Origin: Bin87 sp965220095
GTDB lineage: Bacteria; Chloroflexota; Dehalococcoidia; Lucifugimonadales; UBA3495
Assembly (NCBI GenBank): GCA_965220095.1
Contig: OZ244805.1
Location: 744,001-808,000, forward strand
Direction of reading: 5' to 3'
Length of the DNA: 64,000 nt
Part shown: positions 20,911 through 29,476 of the stretch, piece after piece
Numbering within the stretch: position 1 is the stretch's first letter
Layout of the letters: every line of letters begins with the position of its first letter
The notes under the pieces: generated by a model
The model's database searches: none
Told to the model about the DNA's origin: nothing
What the model saw: the letters and a program-made list of their open reading frames with translations, nothing else
Made by a program: the position numbers and the translations under genes

Positions 20911-22230
20911 ATGGCTCGCACCCTCCCCTATGCCGATATGGACAAAATCCTGTCGCTATCCAAGCGCCGGGGTTTCGTGTTTCAGTCCAGCGAGGTTTAC
21001 GGCGGCCTGGGTTCGATCTGGGACTACGGCCCGCTGGGGGTTGAACTGAAGCGCAACGTCAAGGAGGCGTGGTGGCGGGAGGTGGTTGTGGAGCGCGACG
21101 ACGTGGTGGGTTTGGACGCCGCCATCCTGATGCACCCCCGGGTCTGGGAAGCCAGCGGTCACGTGGAGAACTTTTCCGATCCCCTGGTGGAATGCCGCCA
21201 GTGCAACCGTCGCTTTCGGGAAGACCAGCTGGATACCGACCGTTGCCCCGAATGCGGTGGTGAATTCACCGAACCGCGGCGATTCAACCTGATGTTCCAT
21301 ACCTTCATGGGTCCGGTGGAAGATTCCAGCAACGAAATTTACCTGCGTCCCGAAACGGCGCAGGGCATCTTTGTTAACTTCCAGAACGTGCAGACGGCCA
21401 CCCGCAAGAAGTTGCCCTTTGGCATCGGACAGATCGGCAAGGCATTTCGCAACGAGATTACACCCGGCAACTTCACCTTCCGCACGCGGGAGTTTGAGCA
21501 GATGGAAGTGGAGTTCTTCGTGCAGCCCGGCACCGACGAAGAATGGCTCCAGCGGTGGGTGCAGGACAGATTCAACTGGTACGTAAATTACGGCATCCGC
21601 GCCGAAAACCTGCGACTCCGCGAGCATGGCGGCGACGAACTGGCGCACTACGCCAAGGCAACTTTCGACATCGAGTACCGTTTCCCCTGGGGCTGGGGTG
21701 AGCTGGAAGGCATCGCCGACCGCGCCGACTTCGATCTGAGCCGGCACACCGAATTCAGCGGGCAGGATTTGTCCTATTTTGATGACGAAACCCGGGAGCG
21801 GTACATCCCCTATGTCATCGAACCTTCCGGCGGCGTCGACCGCGCCACGCTCGCGTTCTGGCTGGACAGCTATGACGAAGAACCGGATGGCAAGGATACC
21901 CGAACCGTACTGCACCTGCATCGCGCTTTGGCTCCGGTTACGGTGGCGGTGCTACCCTTGAGTCGCAACGAGCGGTTGGCCCCAACCGCGCGGTCGGTGT
22001 ACGACCTGGTGCGGCGGCGGTTACGGTGTCAGTTTGACGACGCCCAAAGCATCGGGCGGCGCTACCGGCGACAGGATGAAATCGGCACGCCATACTGCGT
22101 AACCGTCGACTTTGACACGCTGGACGACCACGCCGTTACCATCCGCGACCGCGACACCATGGCGCAGCATCGGGTGCCCATCAGCCGCCTGCTGGATGTG
22201 CTGCAAGACCGCTACGAGCACGGCTGGTAG
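20911..22230 (+). CDS. glyQS: Glycyl-tRNA synthetase (homodimeric type)
   Basis: This 439-residue class II synthetase begins DKILSLSKRRGFVFQSSEVYGG and shows YDYGPLG-type GLGSIWDYGPLGVELK, ETAQGIFVNF and GQIGKAFRNEITPGNFTFRTREF (motif 2), ending with the anticodon-binding domain after APVTVAVLPL. Two CxxC pairs (CRQCNRRF, CPECGGEF) form a zinc site in the insert. It attaches glycine to tRNA-Gly. A GAGGAAAAC ribosome site precedes the ATG, and birA follows 23 bp downstream. Confidence 0.93.
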   Translation: MARTLPYADMDKILSLSKRRGFVFQSSEVYGGLGSIWDYGPLGVELKRNVKEAWWREVVVERDDVVGLDAAILMHPRVWEASGHVENFSDPLVECRQCNRRFREDQLDTDRCPECGGEFTEPRRFNLMFHTFMGPVEDSSNEIYLRPETAQGIFVNFQNVQTATRKKLPFGIGQIGKAFRNEITPGNFTFRTREFEQMEVEFFVQPGTDEEWLQRWVQDRFNWYVNYGIRAENLRLREHGGDELAHYAKATFDIEYRFPWGWGELEGIADRADFDLSRHTEFSGQDLSYFDDETRERYIPYVIEPSGGVDRATLAFWLDSYDEEPDGKDTRTVLHLHRALAPVTVAVLPLSRNERLAPTARSVYDLVRRRLRCQFDDAQSIGRRYRRQDEIGTPYCVTVDFDTLDDHAVTIRDRDTMAQHRVPISRLLDVLQDRYEHGW

Positions 22231-22253
22231 CCGGTCGCCCAGGGCCAGGGCCT

Positions 22254-23072
22254 ATGCCGCCGAGTGTCGTCGCCCAGGCCGTGCGTCAGGGACTTTATAC
22301 CCGCATTGTCGGTCGCCGTATACGGTTCTATCGGTCGACCCACTCTACCATGGACGATGTGGCCGAGTTGGCCCGTGCCGACGCCGAGGAAGGGTTGGTG
22401 GTGGTAGCCGAGACGCAAACCGCCAGCCGGGGCCGGATGGGCCGGCGGTGGGTGTCGGAGCCGGGCAACCTGTATTTCTCGGTTCTGTTTCGCCCCAACG
22501 CCGGGCAACTGTCCCTGCTCAGCCCGATGGCCGGCGTAGCGGTGGCCCGCTCGCTGCGGCAGGTTTCCGGCGTGTATCCGTCCATCAAGTGGCCTAATGA
22601 CATAATGATTGACGGGCTGAAAGTCGCCGGCATTCTGGCGGAGAGCGCGTTGATGGGATCTGAAGTGCAGTACGCGGTGGTGGGCATCGGAATCAACGTA
22701 GCGCTCGATGTGACGACGGAGCCGGAAATCGCAGCCACCGCCGGGAATTTGGACCACTTCGCCGCCGATTCGGTAGACCGGTCCGAGCTGCTACGCCGGA
22801 TTCTGCAACACCTGGATGCCCTGTACCTGGACCTGCGTCGTGGGAAATCGCCCGTTCCCGAATGGCGTCGGTGGCTGGACACGCTGGGCCAACGCGTCAC
22901 CGTAACCCATCACGGCAGCGACTCCACCGGTGTTGCCGAGGACATCGACGAATCCGGCAACCTGCTGCTGCGCGACGACGCGGGCAATCTGTTGACCCTC
23001 ACCGCCGGAGATATTACCCTACGAACCAATGATATAGTCCCTCTCCCCGCTGCGGGAGAGGGGTTGGGGTGA
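22254..23072 (+). CDS. birA: Biotin--[acetyl-CoA-carboxylase] ligase (monofunctional BirA)
   Basis: The 272-residue ligase has the biotinyl-AMP loop TASRGRMGRRW, SIKWPNDIMIDG and KVAGILAE, and a C-terminal SH3-like domain (LGQRVTVTHHGSDSTGVAEDIDESGNLLL). It lacks the N-terminal winged helix of the bifunctional repressor, so it should only attach biotin to carboxylases. The last dozen codons (VPLPAAGEGLG) are supplied by a dispersed G/C-rich repeat at 23037-23072, which probably replaced the original stop. The ATG at 22254 lies 23 bp after glyS. Confidence 0.88.
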   Translation: MPPSVVAQAVRQGLYTRIVGRRIRFYRSTHSTMDDVAELARADAEEGLVVVAETQTASRGRMGRRWVSEPGNLYFSVLFRPNAGQLSLLSPMAGVAVARSLRQVSGVYPSIKWPNDIMIDGLKVAGILAESALMGSEVQYAVVGIGINVALDVTTEPEIAATAGNLDHFAADSVDRSELLRRILQHLDALYLDLRRGKSPVPEWRRWLDTLGQRVTVTHHGSDSTGVAEDIDESGNLLLRDDAGNLLTLTAGDITLRTNDIVPLPAAGEGLG

Positions 23073-23078
23073 GGGGCG
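23037..23078. repeat. Dispersed palindromic repeat (CTCTCCCC..GGGGAGAG type)
   Basis: CCTCTCCCCGCTGCGGGAGAGG forms a near-perfect hairpin and is followed by GGTTGGGGTGAGGGG. It resembles the small mobile-like repeats scattered through many environmental genomes. It overlaps the birA stop codon. Confidence 0.6.
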
Positions 23079-23084
23079 TACCCA

Positions 23085-23894
23085 ATGCTTGAAAATCTGA
23101 ACCTGGATGGCAAGGTGGTGGTGATCACTGGCGGCGGTACCGGCCTCGGGCTGGAGATGGTGCGGGCGCTCACCCGCTCGGGGGCCAACCTGGCCATCGC
23201 CGGGCGTCGTCCGGGGCCCATCGAAGCCGCCCGCGACGAAGTGCTGGCCGCCGGGCGGGAGGCCATCGCGGTGCCCACCGATGTCGCCAACTCGTCCGAC
23301 GCCAACCACCTCATCAACGCTGCGGTCGATCATTTTGGCCGCGTGGATGTGCTCATCAACAACGCGGCGATGGTGGGCGACACCGTCCTGAAACCCATCT
23401 GGGAAATCACCGACGACGACTGGGAATCGGCGATGACCGTGAACCTGTCCGGCGCGTTCTACTGCGCCCGTGCCGCAGCGAAGGCAATGGCCGACCTTGG
23501 GAAAGGCAAAATCATCAACGTGGCGTCGGGATTCGGGTTGCGCGGCGGCCGCGACATCTACATGTACTGCTGCTCCAAGGGTGGCGTCATTCAGCTAACG
23601 CGGGTGCTGTCGTTCAGCCTGGCCCGCTATGGCATTACCGCCAACAGCATCGTGCCGGGGTTCATCCCGACCATCGATCCTAGCGCCGAGATCAACCGCA
23701 CCCTGCCGCAATCCGGCGACTTTTTACCCTCCGGGAAGTTGGGGCGCCCGGAAGAATTGGGGCCGATTGCGGTTTTCCTGGCGTCGGACGCATCCGATTT
23801 TATGACCGGCGAGATGTTCATACTGGACGGCGGCGGGCTGGCTGCCGGAATCGCTCCCACCGGCCACGCTCCCCTGGCGCCGCTGGAATTCTAG
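23085..23894 (+). CDS. SDR-family NAD(P)-dependent oxidoreductase
   Basis: This is a classical short-chain dehydrogenase of 269 residues. It has the cofactor motif TGGGTGLG near residue 17, the stabilising NNAA, the catalytic Ser in INVASGFG and YCCSK as the YxxxK pair, and an FMTGEMFILDGG C-terminus. Substrate is unknown. It starts 12 bp after birA and is followed 7 bp downstream by a degenerate SDR, with which it may form a heteromer. Confidence 0.88.
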   Translation: MLENLNLDGKVVVITGGGTGLGLEMVRALTRSGANLAIAGRRPGPIEAARDEVLAAGREAIAVPTDVANSSDANHLINAAVDHFGRVDVLINNAAMVGDTVLKPIWEITDDDWESAMTVNLSGAFYCARAAAKAMADLGKGKIINVASGFGLRGGRDIYMYCCSKGGVIQLTRVLSFSLARYGITANSIVPGFIPTIDPSAEINRTLPQSGDFLPSGKLGRPEELGPIAVFLASDASDFMTGEMFILDGGGLAAGIAPTGHAPLAPLEF

Positions 23895-23901
23895 GAGACC
23901 G

Positions 23902-24666
23902 ATGCCACTGCCCGCAGAGTACGACCTTACCGGCCGCACCGCCATCGTGGCCAGCGCCGGCGGCGGAGAAACGCCTCATCTGGCGGCGGCGTTGGCCGAA
24001 GCGGGGGCGCAGGTGTTCGCCGTCGCCCGGCACCCCGAGAGTCTGGAAGCAATGCGGGATGCCGTGGCAAGCGTAGCCGGCGGCACAGTCTACGGATGCG
24101 CCGGACGCTGGGATACGCCGCAGGGTGTGGCGGCGATAATCACTGCCTTCGGAGCGGTTCACGCGCGGGTGGATATCCTGGTCAACGACACCCGCAGCTT
24201 CTTCGCCAAACCCGCCGCCGAGATTACGCTGGAGGAATGGGACGAACTGCACAATCGCAACGTGCGGGCCACCTTTCTGCTGACTCAGGCGGTGGGACAA
24301 CAGATGCGGTCGCAGCAATACGGGCGCATCGTCAACGTGATTTCCAACCTGGCCGAACGCGGCATCCACAACTGCTCGGCGTTCAGCGCCACGCAGTCCG
24401 CAGTCCTGTCGCTCACGCGCTCGCTGGCGGTGGAATGGGGGCGCAGCGAAATCCGGGTCAACGCGATCGGTTCGGGCTGGTCAACGGCGGAAGACATACC
24501 GCTGGAAAGGCAACGCGAGGAGCTGCTGGTTCGCTACACCCCGCTGCGTCGTCTGGGACACCCTCGGGATCTGGCCGCGTTGCTGGTGTTCCTGTGCTCC
24601 CCCTTCTGCGACTACCCAACTGGGCAACCGATATACATCGATGGCGGGTCAAACGCCCATCCGTAA
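23902..24666 (+). CDS. Degenerate SDR-fold protein lacking the catalytic Tyr/Lys
   Basis: The 254-residue protein keeps the SDR fold (NDTRSFF in the NNAG position, IVNVISN, VNAIGSGW, PTGQPIYIDGG). The YxxxK catalytic pair is replaced by Phe and Gln (AFSATQSAV), and the glycine-rich motif is altered to ASAGGGETPH. It is therefore unlikely to be a normal dehydrogenase. Lying 7 bp after an intact SDR, it may be its non-catalytic partner. A GGAGACCG ribosome site precedes the ATG. Confidence 0.8.
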   Translation: MPLPAEYDLTGRTAIVASAGGGETPHLAAALAEAGAQVFAVARHPESLEAMRDAVASVAGGTVYGCAGRWDTPQGVAAIITAFGAVHARVDILVNDTRSFFAKPAAEITLEEWDELHNRNVRATFLLTQAVGQQMRSQQYGRIVNVISNLAERGIHNCSAFSATQSAVLSLTRSLAVEWGRSEIRVNAIGSGWSTAEDIPLERQREELLVRYTPLRRLGHPRDLAALLVFLCSPFCDYPTGQPIYIDGGSNAHP

Positions 24667-24677
24667 CTATCCATACC

Positions 24678-24706
24678 GTCATTCCGGCGCAAGCCGGAAT
24701 CCAGTT
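24678..24706. repeat. Dispersed palindrome (GTCATTCCGGC..GCCGGAATCC type)
   Basis: ATTCCGGC (24681-24688) and GCCGGAAT (24693-24700) form an 8-bp stem with a 4-nt loop, within a CGTCATTCCGG..CCGGAATCCAG context common to small dispersed repeats of many bacteria. It occupies the spacer between the SDR gene and the nuclease-like gene. Confidence 0.65.
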
Positions 24707-25417
24707 GCACCAAAAAAGGAGAACTGACATGAGCGGCGGACCTAAAATGTTCCGTATTAACCCGGAAAACAACGGAGCTCAAGCCGTCGCCGAGGCAAAT
24801 TTTGCTAGCCTGGGATGGAAAGAACGCCGTGATATTCAGGAATGGATTGCCGCTCACCCTGACATCCTCGGTGACGACCTGTTGATAATCGGCAAGGAAT
24901 TCAGTAGTTTTGACCTTACAAAAGAGCGTCTTGACCTGTTAGCCGTGGATGGCGACGGCAAGTTGGTAGTCATAGAGTTAAAACGTGATGACACTGGAAC
25001 CGACGCGCACTGGCAGGCAATCAAATACGCCAGCTACTTGCGCAACGCCACCGCCGAGAAGGTAGTTAGTATGCTGGCAGCTCACGACAAAACGTCGGAA
25101 GACGAAGCCATCGACCGTTTGTTACGGCATCTTAACGCTGACGACCTCAATGCTTTGAACAACGACCAACGCATCATATTGGCAAGCCACCGATTCGCTC
25201 CAGAGGTTACTTCCGCCGTCCTTTGGCTGAACGAAAAAGTCCCCGATGAAAACCTGATTACCTGCATCCAACTGATGCCCTATCACGACGAGCAGACTAA
25301 CGCTCTCTATTTGCAAACAAATACCATCATTCCACTCCCAGGCGTTGATGATTACGTGGTCAACGTAGACCGTATTATCCATGATGAGACGGGAGGCAGT
25401 AGTAGTTTCGCCACTAA

Positions 25418-26388
25418 GAGCCTATCCTAATAACCCAGCAGCTCTGAGGGCGGTGAGGGCGCAGGCGAAATGAAGAAAGGCGATGTAGTTCTCAGGGGAC
25501 TTGTCCCAGCGGACCAGGATGCGCCGGAAGCGGTTCAGCCAGCTGTGCGAGCGTTCCACGACCCAGCGCCGGGCTTTGAATCCAGCTGCTCTTTTGATGG
25601 CCTTGGCCTCCTCGCCCCGGCTGCGGATGTGAGCGGTGAAGCCAAACTCGTCCAGGGTGCGGCGCACCTCGTCAAAGTCATAGCCTTTGTCCAGGCACAT
25701 ACCCTGGGGTTGGTCCGGAGTGGGCGCTGGTCGGGGCACCGGCAGGCTGTCCACCGTGGCCCGCACCAGTTTCATGTCATGACGGTTGGCTCCGTCCACC
25801 GCCAGCCCCACCGGAATGCCCTCAGCTTCGGTCAACAGGCTGCGCTTGACGCCGCCTTTACCTCGGTCAGTGGGATTGGGGCCGGTTTTTTTCCCCGCCC
25901 AAGGGCGATTTGGTCATGGCGCCGTCCATACTCAGCCAACTCCAGTCCAGCCCCTTCAGTTCGTCATAGCGTTCCAGTCCCACCCGCCACAGCTCCAGGA
26001 ACACTCCAGCGGCAACCCATTCCTGAAAGCGCAGGTGGGCGGTGGACCCGGAACAGATGCCCGTGGCGTCCAGGGCTTTCCACTGGCAGCCGGTGCGCAG
26101 CACGTAGAAGATGCCATTGGCGCAGGTGCGGTCGGGAACCCGGGGCCGGCCGCCGCCGAATCGGTGGGTGTTCACATGCTCGGGGATCAGGGGCGCCAGC
26201 ACCTCCCAGAGCTCGTCGGAGATCTGGAACGCGCCGGTGGTGGGATTGGTCTTGGTGGCTGGGCCAGCACGCTTCGGACGTGGCGGCTTGGTATCTTTCG
26301 CTTTGGTCATTGCCCCAGTCTAGACGCAACCCCCGCTTTCCTTCCCGCAACGCCCCTGCAAGTTTCCACCAGTTTTTAGGATAGGCTC
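25418..26388. mobile_element. IS5-family insertion sequence, IS-B copy 2
   Basis: The 971-bp element has perfect 13-bp inverted repeats and a clean TAA target duplication (25415-25417 and 26389-26391). It appears identical to copy 1 at 3349-4319, which points to recent movement. Confidence 0.93.
25422..26310 (-). CDS. IS5-family transposase, two overlapping frames (IS-B copy 2)
   Basis: It has the same organisation as copy 1: frame one from 26310 to 25867 (MTKAKDTKPPRPKRAG to MDGAMTKSPLGGEK), frame two to 25422 (LLTEAEGIPVGLAVDGANRHD to ALRAAGLLG). They are joined at the A7 run (plus-strand T run 25886-25892). No difference from copy 1 was seen, so this copy is as likely to be active as the other. 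Confidence 0.87.
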
Positions 26389-26945
26389 TAATCTAAAACG
26401 GGCATTTGCACGGAACAAAGACGATGAGGTTACACATTTCCTCAGACGTGTTGATGGGCTGGCAACAAATGGATTGCCAAGTGAAGTTAAGCCCAACAAA
26501 AATAGTAAATGGGCTGGACGCCACTCAAACGATGGGCGTTATTACCATCTCTGGTACTCGTGGGCACCATGGGATAACTGGAACGGAATGTCCTATCGCG
26601 TCAATTTGTGGCCTCGTGAGGGTTCCGAATCTTGGAATGCTGATGTCGAATTCTGGTATGAAGGCTATGATTTGACAGGCAAGTTAACTGGAGCCCTTCT
26701 ACATGAAGAGCAGAAAATTGAGCCGAATCGTCTTCTAGCGCCTGTGGGGGTCGATACGTTGAATAACGGTTTCGGCGAAAAAATCGCTGCCACCATACGC
26801 AAATTCATTGAGCAAATCACGCCTGTTGTTAACGCCTTCTTGGAAGAGGGCAACGAAGAAGAGACCTAATCTACCCAACCACTGGCTACCATATCCCCGT
26901 CCATTCTGTTCATCCATGCCAACCCAAACGCTGACTTTCCGGTGG

Positions 26946-26951
26946 TACAAT
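26946..26951 (+). promoter_or_regulatory. -10 box placed for a leaderless hisZ transcript
   Basis: TACAAT ends 4 bp before the ATG at 26956 and 7 bp before a second ATG at 26959. Transcription would begin at or within the start codons, and no Shine-Dalgarno sequence is visible. The -35 region is poor. Confidence 0.4.
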
Positions 26952-26955
26952 ACCC

Positions 26956-28395
26956 ATGATGTCTACTGCTAACGTTGCCGCACGCGCAGTAACGCCGGTG
27001 CGCCGGCTGCCGGGGATGCGCGATTTGTCCGCCGCCGCTTGCCAGGATATGCAGGCGGTGCAACGACTGATCGCCGACCTGATCAGGCGATTCGGTTATG
27101 CCCAGGTGGAAGTGCCGGTCCTGGAATCCACCGAGCTGTTTCTGCGAAAATCCGGGGGGTCCCTGGCATCGCAGATGTATTCTTTCACCGATCCCGGGTC
27201 CAACGCGGCCAGTCTGCGCCCCGAGTTCACGTCGGCCATCATGCGACATTACCTGGAAATGAATGCGGGAGTCGCGCCGGCTCCGGTTGCCCGTTGGCAG
27301 TACGCCGGCCCAGTGTTCCGCTACGACGCCCACGATGCCGAGGGCAGCGGGCAATTCACCCAGGTAGGCGCTGAACTGGTGGGATCGGACAGCCTCCTCG
27401 CCGACGCCGAACTGCTGGCGCTGGCCGCTGGCGTTCCGGCTGCCCTGGGCGTTGACGGCTACCTGCTGCGGCTGGCCGACCTGGATGTGCTGGACAGCGT
27501 ACTGGACACCGTTGGGCTGTCTGAACGCGCCCGCTCCTTTATCGTCGCCAACATGAACCGCATCGGATCAGACGGCGCCAACGTCGCGACCACCCTGAAC
27601 CGCGCTGCCGAGCTGCACATAGTAGCCGGCCGTGACCTGCTGGACGAGCAGAACGATCTGGCTGGCGCGGTTGCCGGGCTGCCCGATGCCGAGGCCCGCG
27701 AGGTGCTGGCTGGGTTCATGCGCTGGAATGGCAATTCAAAAACGTTGGTCGGGCAACGAACGTCCGAAGAAATAGTCGCCCGGCTGCTCCGCAAACTGCG
27801 GGGCGGTGATGCACCCGACGCCGTGGAGCACGGATTGACGCTGGCGGCCAAACTCGCGTCGGTCAATGGCGACCCTACGGACGCCGTCGCCGCAGCTCAG
27901 GAAATCGTCGCCGGAGCCGGGGCAGACCCTGCTGCGGTCAACCGACTTGCCGAGCTGGTCGACCTGATTGCAGAGGACCCGGCGTTGGCGGGGCACGTAT
28001 CCGTCGACTTCGGCCTGGCGCGTGGCATTGCGTATTATAATGGCATCATATTTGACATAATATCCGCTGGCGACCAGCAGAATCTGGGCGGTGGCGGGCG
28101 TTACGACGCGCTGGCTCGGGCCCTTGGCAGTCCGGAAAGCGTTCCCGCCCTGGGATTCGCATACACGCTGGAAAAGCTGATGGCGGTAATTCCCGGAGGC
28201 GGGCAATTGCCCGGTGGCTCTGCGGCTGTGCTAGTTGCACCGGAAGGGCCGGGAGCATATCGGGCTGCGTTGCGTGCGGCTGCCGAAGTGCGGCGCGATG
28301 GCGGCGTGGCGGTGCTGGATGTGGGCGGCCAACCCGCGTCGGACGGCGAATATCGACGCACTGTGTCGGTAGGGGCGGATGGCGTCATCGGGTAA
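26956..28395 (+). CDS. hisZ: ATP phosphoribosyltransferase regulatory subunit HisZ
   Basis: The 479-residue protein has the class II histidyl-tRNA synthetase fold: PGMRDL near the N-terminus, GPVFRYDAHDAEGSGQFTQVGAEL (motif 2 region), FGLARGIAYYNGIIFDI and GGGRYDAL. The motif-2 and active-site regions depart from true HisRS (no RPQxGR-type FRYERP), and the gene heads a his operon. HisZ is therefore the better call; it acts as regulator of HisG. The start is the ATG at 26956 or 26959, with a -10 box immediately upstream and no ribosome site. Confidence 0.75.
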   Translation: MMSTANVAARAVTPVRRLPGMRDLSAAACQDMQAVQRLIADLIRRFGYAQVEVPVLESTELFLRKSGGSLASQMYSFTDPGSNAASLRPEFTSAIMRHYLEMNAGVAPAPVARWQYAGPVFRYDAHDAEGSGQFTQVGAELVGSDSLLADAELLALAAGVPAALGVDGYLLRLADLDVLDSVLDTVGLSERARSFIVANMNRIGSDGANVATTLNRAAELHIVAGRDLLDEQNDLAGAVAGLPDAEAREVLAGFMRWNGNSKTLVGQRTSEEIVARLLRKLRGGDAPDAVEHGLTLAAKLASVNGDPTDAVAAAQEIVAGAGADPAAVNRLAELVDLIAEDPALAGHVSVDFGLARGIAYYNGIIFDIISAGDQQNLGGGGRYDALARALGSPESVPALGFAYTLEKLMAVIPGGGQLPGGSAAVLVAPEGPGAYRAALRAAAEVRRDGGVAVLDVGGQPASDGEYRRTVSVGADGVIG

Positions 28396-28456
28396 ACCCG
28401 GCCCGTCAACGCCCATACGATAGGGGGAAACGCAGGACAATGAAAAAGGTAGCACG

Positions 28457-29476
28457 GTGAGACTAGTAATACCGAGCGACGGCGAATTGGGCGACTCCAC
28501 GCTGAATTTCCTGTCAGCGTGCGGCGTCAAAGTCAGCCGCCCCAATGCCCGCCGCTACACCGGCAACATCCCATCGTTGCCGGGCGTGAACGTGCTTTTC
28601 CAACGCACCGCCGACATTACCGGCAAGGTTGAGGAGGGCAGCGCCGAAATGGGCATTACCGGCCTGGATCGTCTCATCGAATACCGGCACGACGATGGCG
28701 CGGTGGTAGCGGTGCTGGATGATTTGGAGTACGGCCGTTGCGAGTTCGTGCTGGCCGTTCCCGATTCCTGGCTTGATGTAACATCGGTGGATGACCTGGC
28801 CGACCTGGCCCTTGAATTCCACGAGCAGGGCCGGCAACTCCGCATCGCCACCAAGTACCCGCGTTTGCTGCGCGGCTACCTGTTCGAGCGTGGCATCAAC
28901 TTCTTCACGCTGGTGCCGGTGAGCGGCGCGCTGGAGGCGGCGCCGGCTGCCGGTTACGCGGATTTGATTTCCGACCTGACCGCCACCGGAACCACGCTAC
29001 GTGAAAACCGGCTCAAGACGCTGGAAGGCGGAACGATACTGACCTCGCAGGCGTGCCTCATCGCCAACCCGGCAGCGCTGGCCGACAGCGCCGCCGACCT
29101 GAAGTTGGCGCAGGCGCTCACGGAAACCCTGGAAGCTCACCTGCGCGCCGAGCCGTACTACCGTATCACCGCCAATGTGCAGGGTCGATCTGCCGAGGAC
29201 GTGAGCGCCATGATACTGGTGCGCCCCGACATCGCCGGCATACGTGGGCCCACCGTCGCCCGCGTGTTCAGCGTTACCGAAGAGGACTGGTACGCCGTGT
29301 CGCTGCTGGTGCGTAAAGACCGCCTGCTCGACGCCGTGTCCCACTTGCGCGAATGCGGGGGCGTGGACATCGCCGCCGCTCAACTTTCCTACCTGTTCAA
29401 GGGTGAATCGGTGGCGTTCCGCGATTTCCTCGACGGCGCGGCGGCACAACGACGGGAGGCGGTGAACGATGCCTAA
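28457..29476 (+). CDS. hisG: ATP phosphoribosyltransferase HisG, long form
   Basis: This is the first enzyme of histidine synthesis, condensing ATP with PRPP. The 339-residue protein begins MRLVIPSDGELGDSTLNFLSA and includes VNVLFQRTADITGKVEEGSAEMGITG and the PRPP-loop type DLISDLTATGTTLREN. The tail (GIRGPTVARVF..WYAVSLLVRKDRLLDAVSHLRECGGVDI) looks like the ACT-like HisG_C domain, so this is the long form, which in other bacteria is feedback-inhibited without HisZ. The GTG start overlaps the stop of a six-codon ORF (28440-28460). It overlaps the next gene by 8 bp. Confidence 0.85.
   Translation: MRLVIPSDGELGDSTLNFLSACGVKVSRPNARRYTGNIPSLPGVNVLFQRTADITGKVEEGSAEMGITGLDRLIEYRHDDGAVVAVLDDLEYGRCEFVLAVPDSWLDVTSVDDLADLALEFHEQGRQLRIATKYPRLLRGYLFERGINFFTLVPVSGALEAAPAAGYADLISDLTATGTTLRENRLKTLEGGTILTSQACLIANPAALADSAADLKLAQALTETLEAHLRAEPYYRITANVQGRSAEDVSAMILVRPDIAGIRGPTVARVFSVTEEDWYAVSLLVRKDRLLDAVSHLRECGGVDIAAAQLSYLFKGESVAFRDFLDGAAAQRREAVNDA

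Larger units (their letters stand above)
24729..26869 (+). pseudogene. PD-(D/E)XK nuclease-like gene split by IS-B
   Basis: The 5' part (24729-25417) encodes MSGGPKMFRINPENNG and a nuclease-like core RLDLLAVDGDG..LVVIELKR with D69, E83, K85 and Q96 in the D..ExK..Q order of PD-(D/E)XK enzymes such as NucS/DUF91. The 3' part (26392-26869) continues NLKRAFARNKDDEVTHFLRRVDGLA and a Trp-rich region (WYSWAPWDNWNG). IS-B lies between, flanked by TAA. Removing it with one TAA gives an uninterrupted 388-residue reading frame. As it stands only a 233-residue truncated protein can be made, ending in IS sequence (KSLS). The intact protein would be a DNA-acting enzyme, perhaps in repair or defence. Confidence 0.8.

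Noticed and set aside
26956..28395. True histidyl-tRNA synthetase
   Set aside because: The motif-2 region lacks the usual arginine pattern and the gene leads a his operon; HisZ fits better, though not with certainty.
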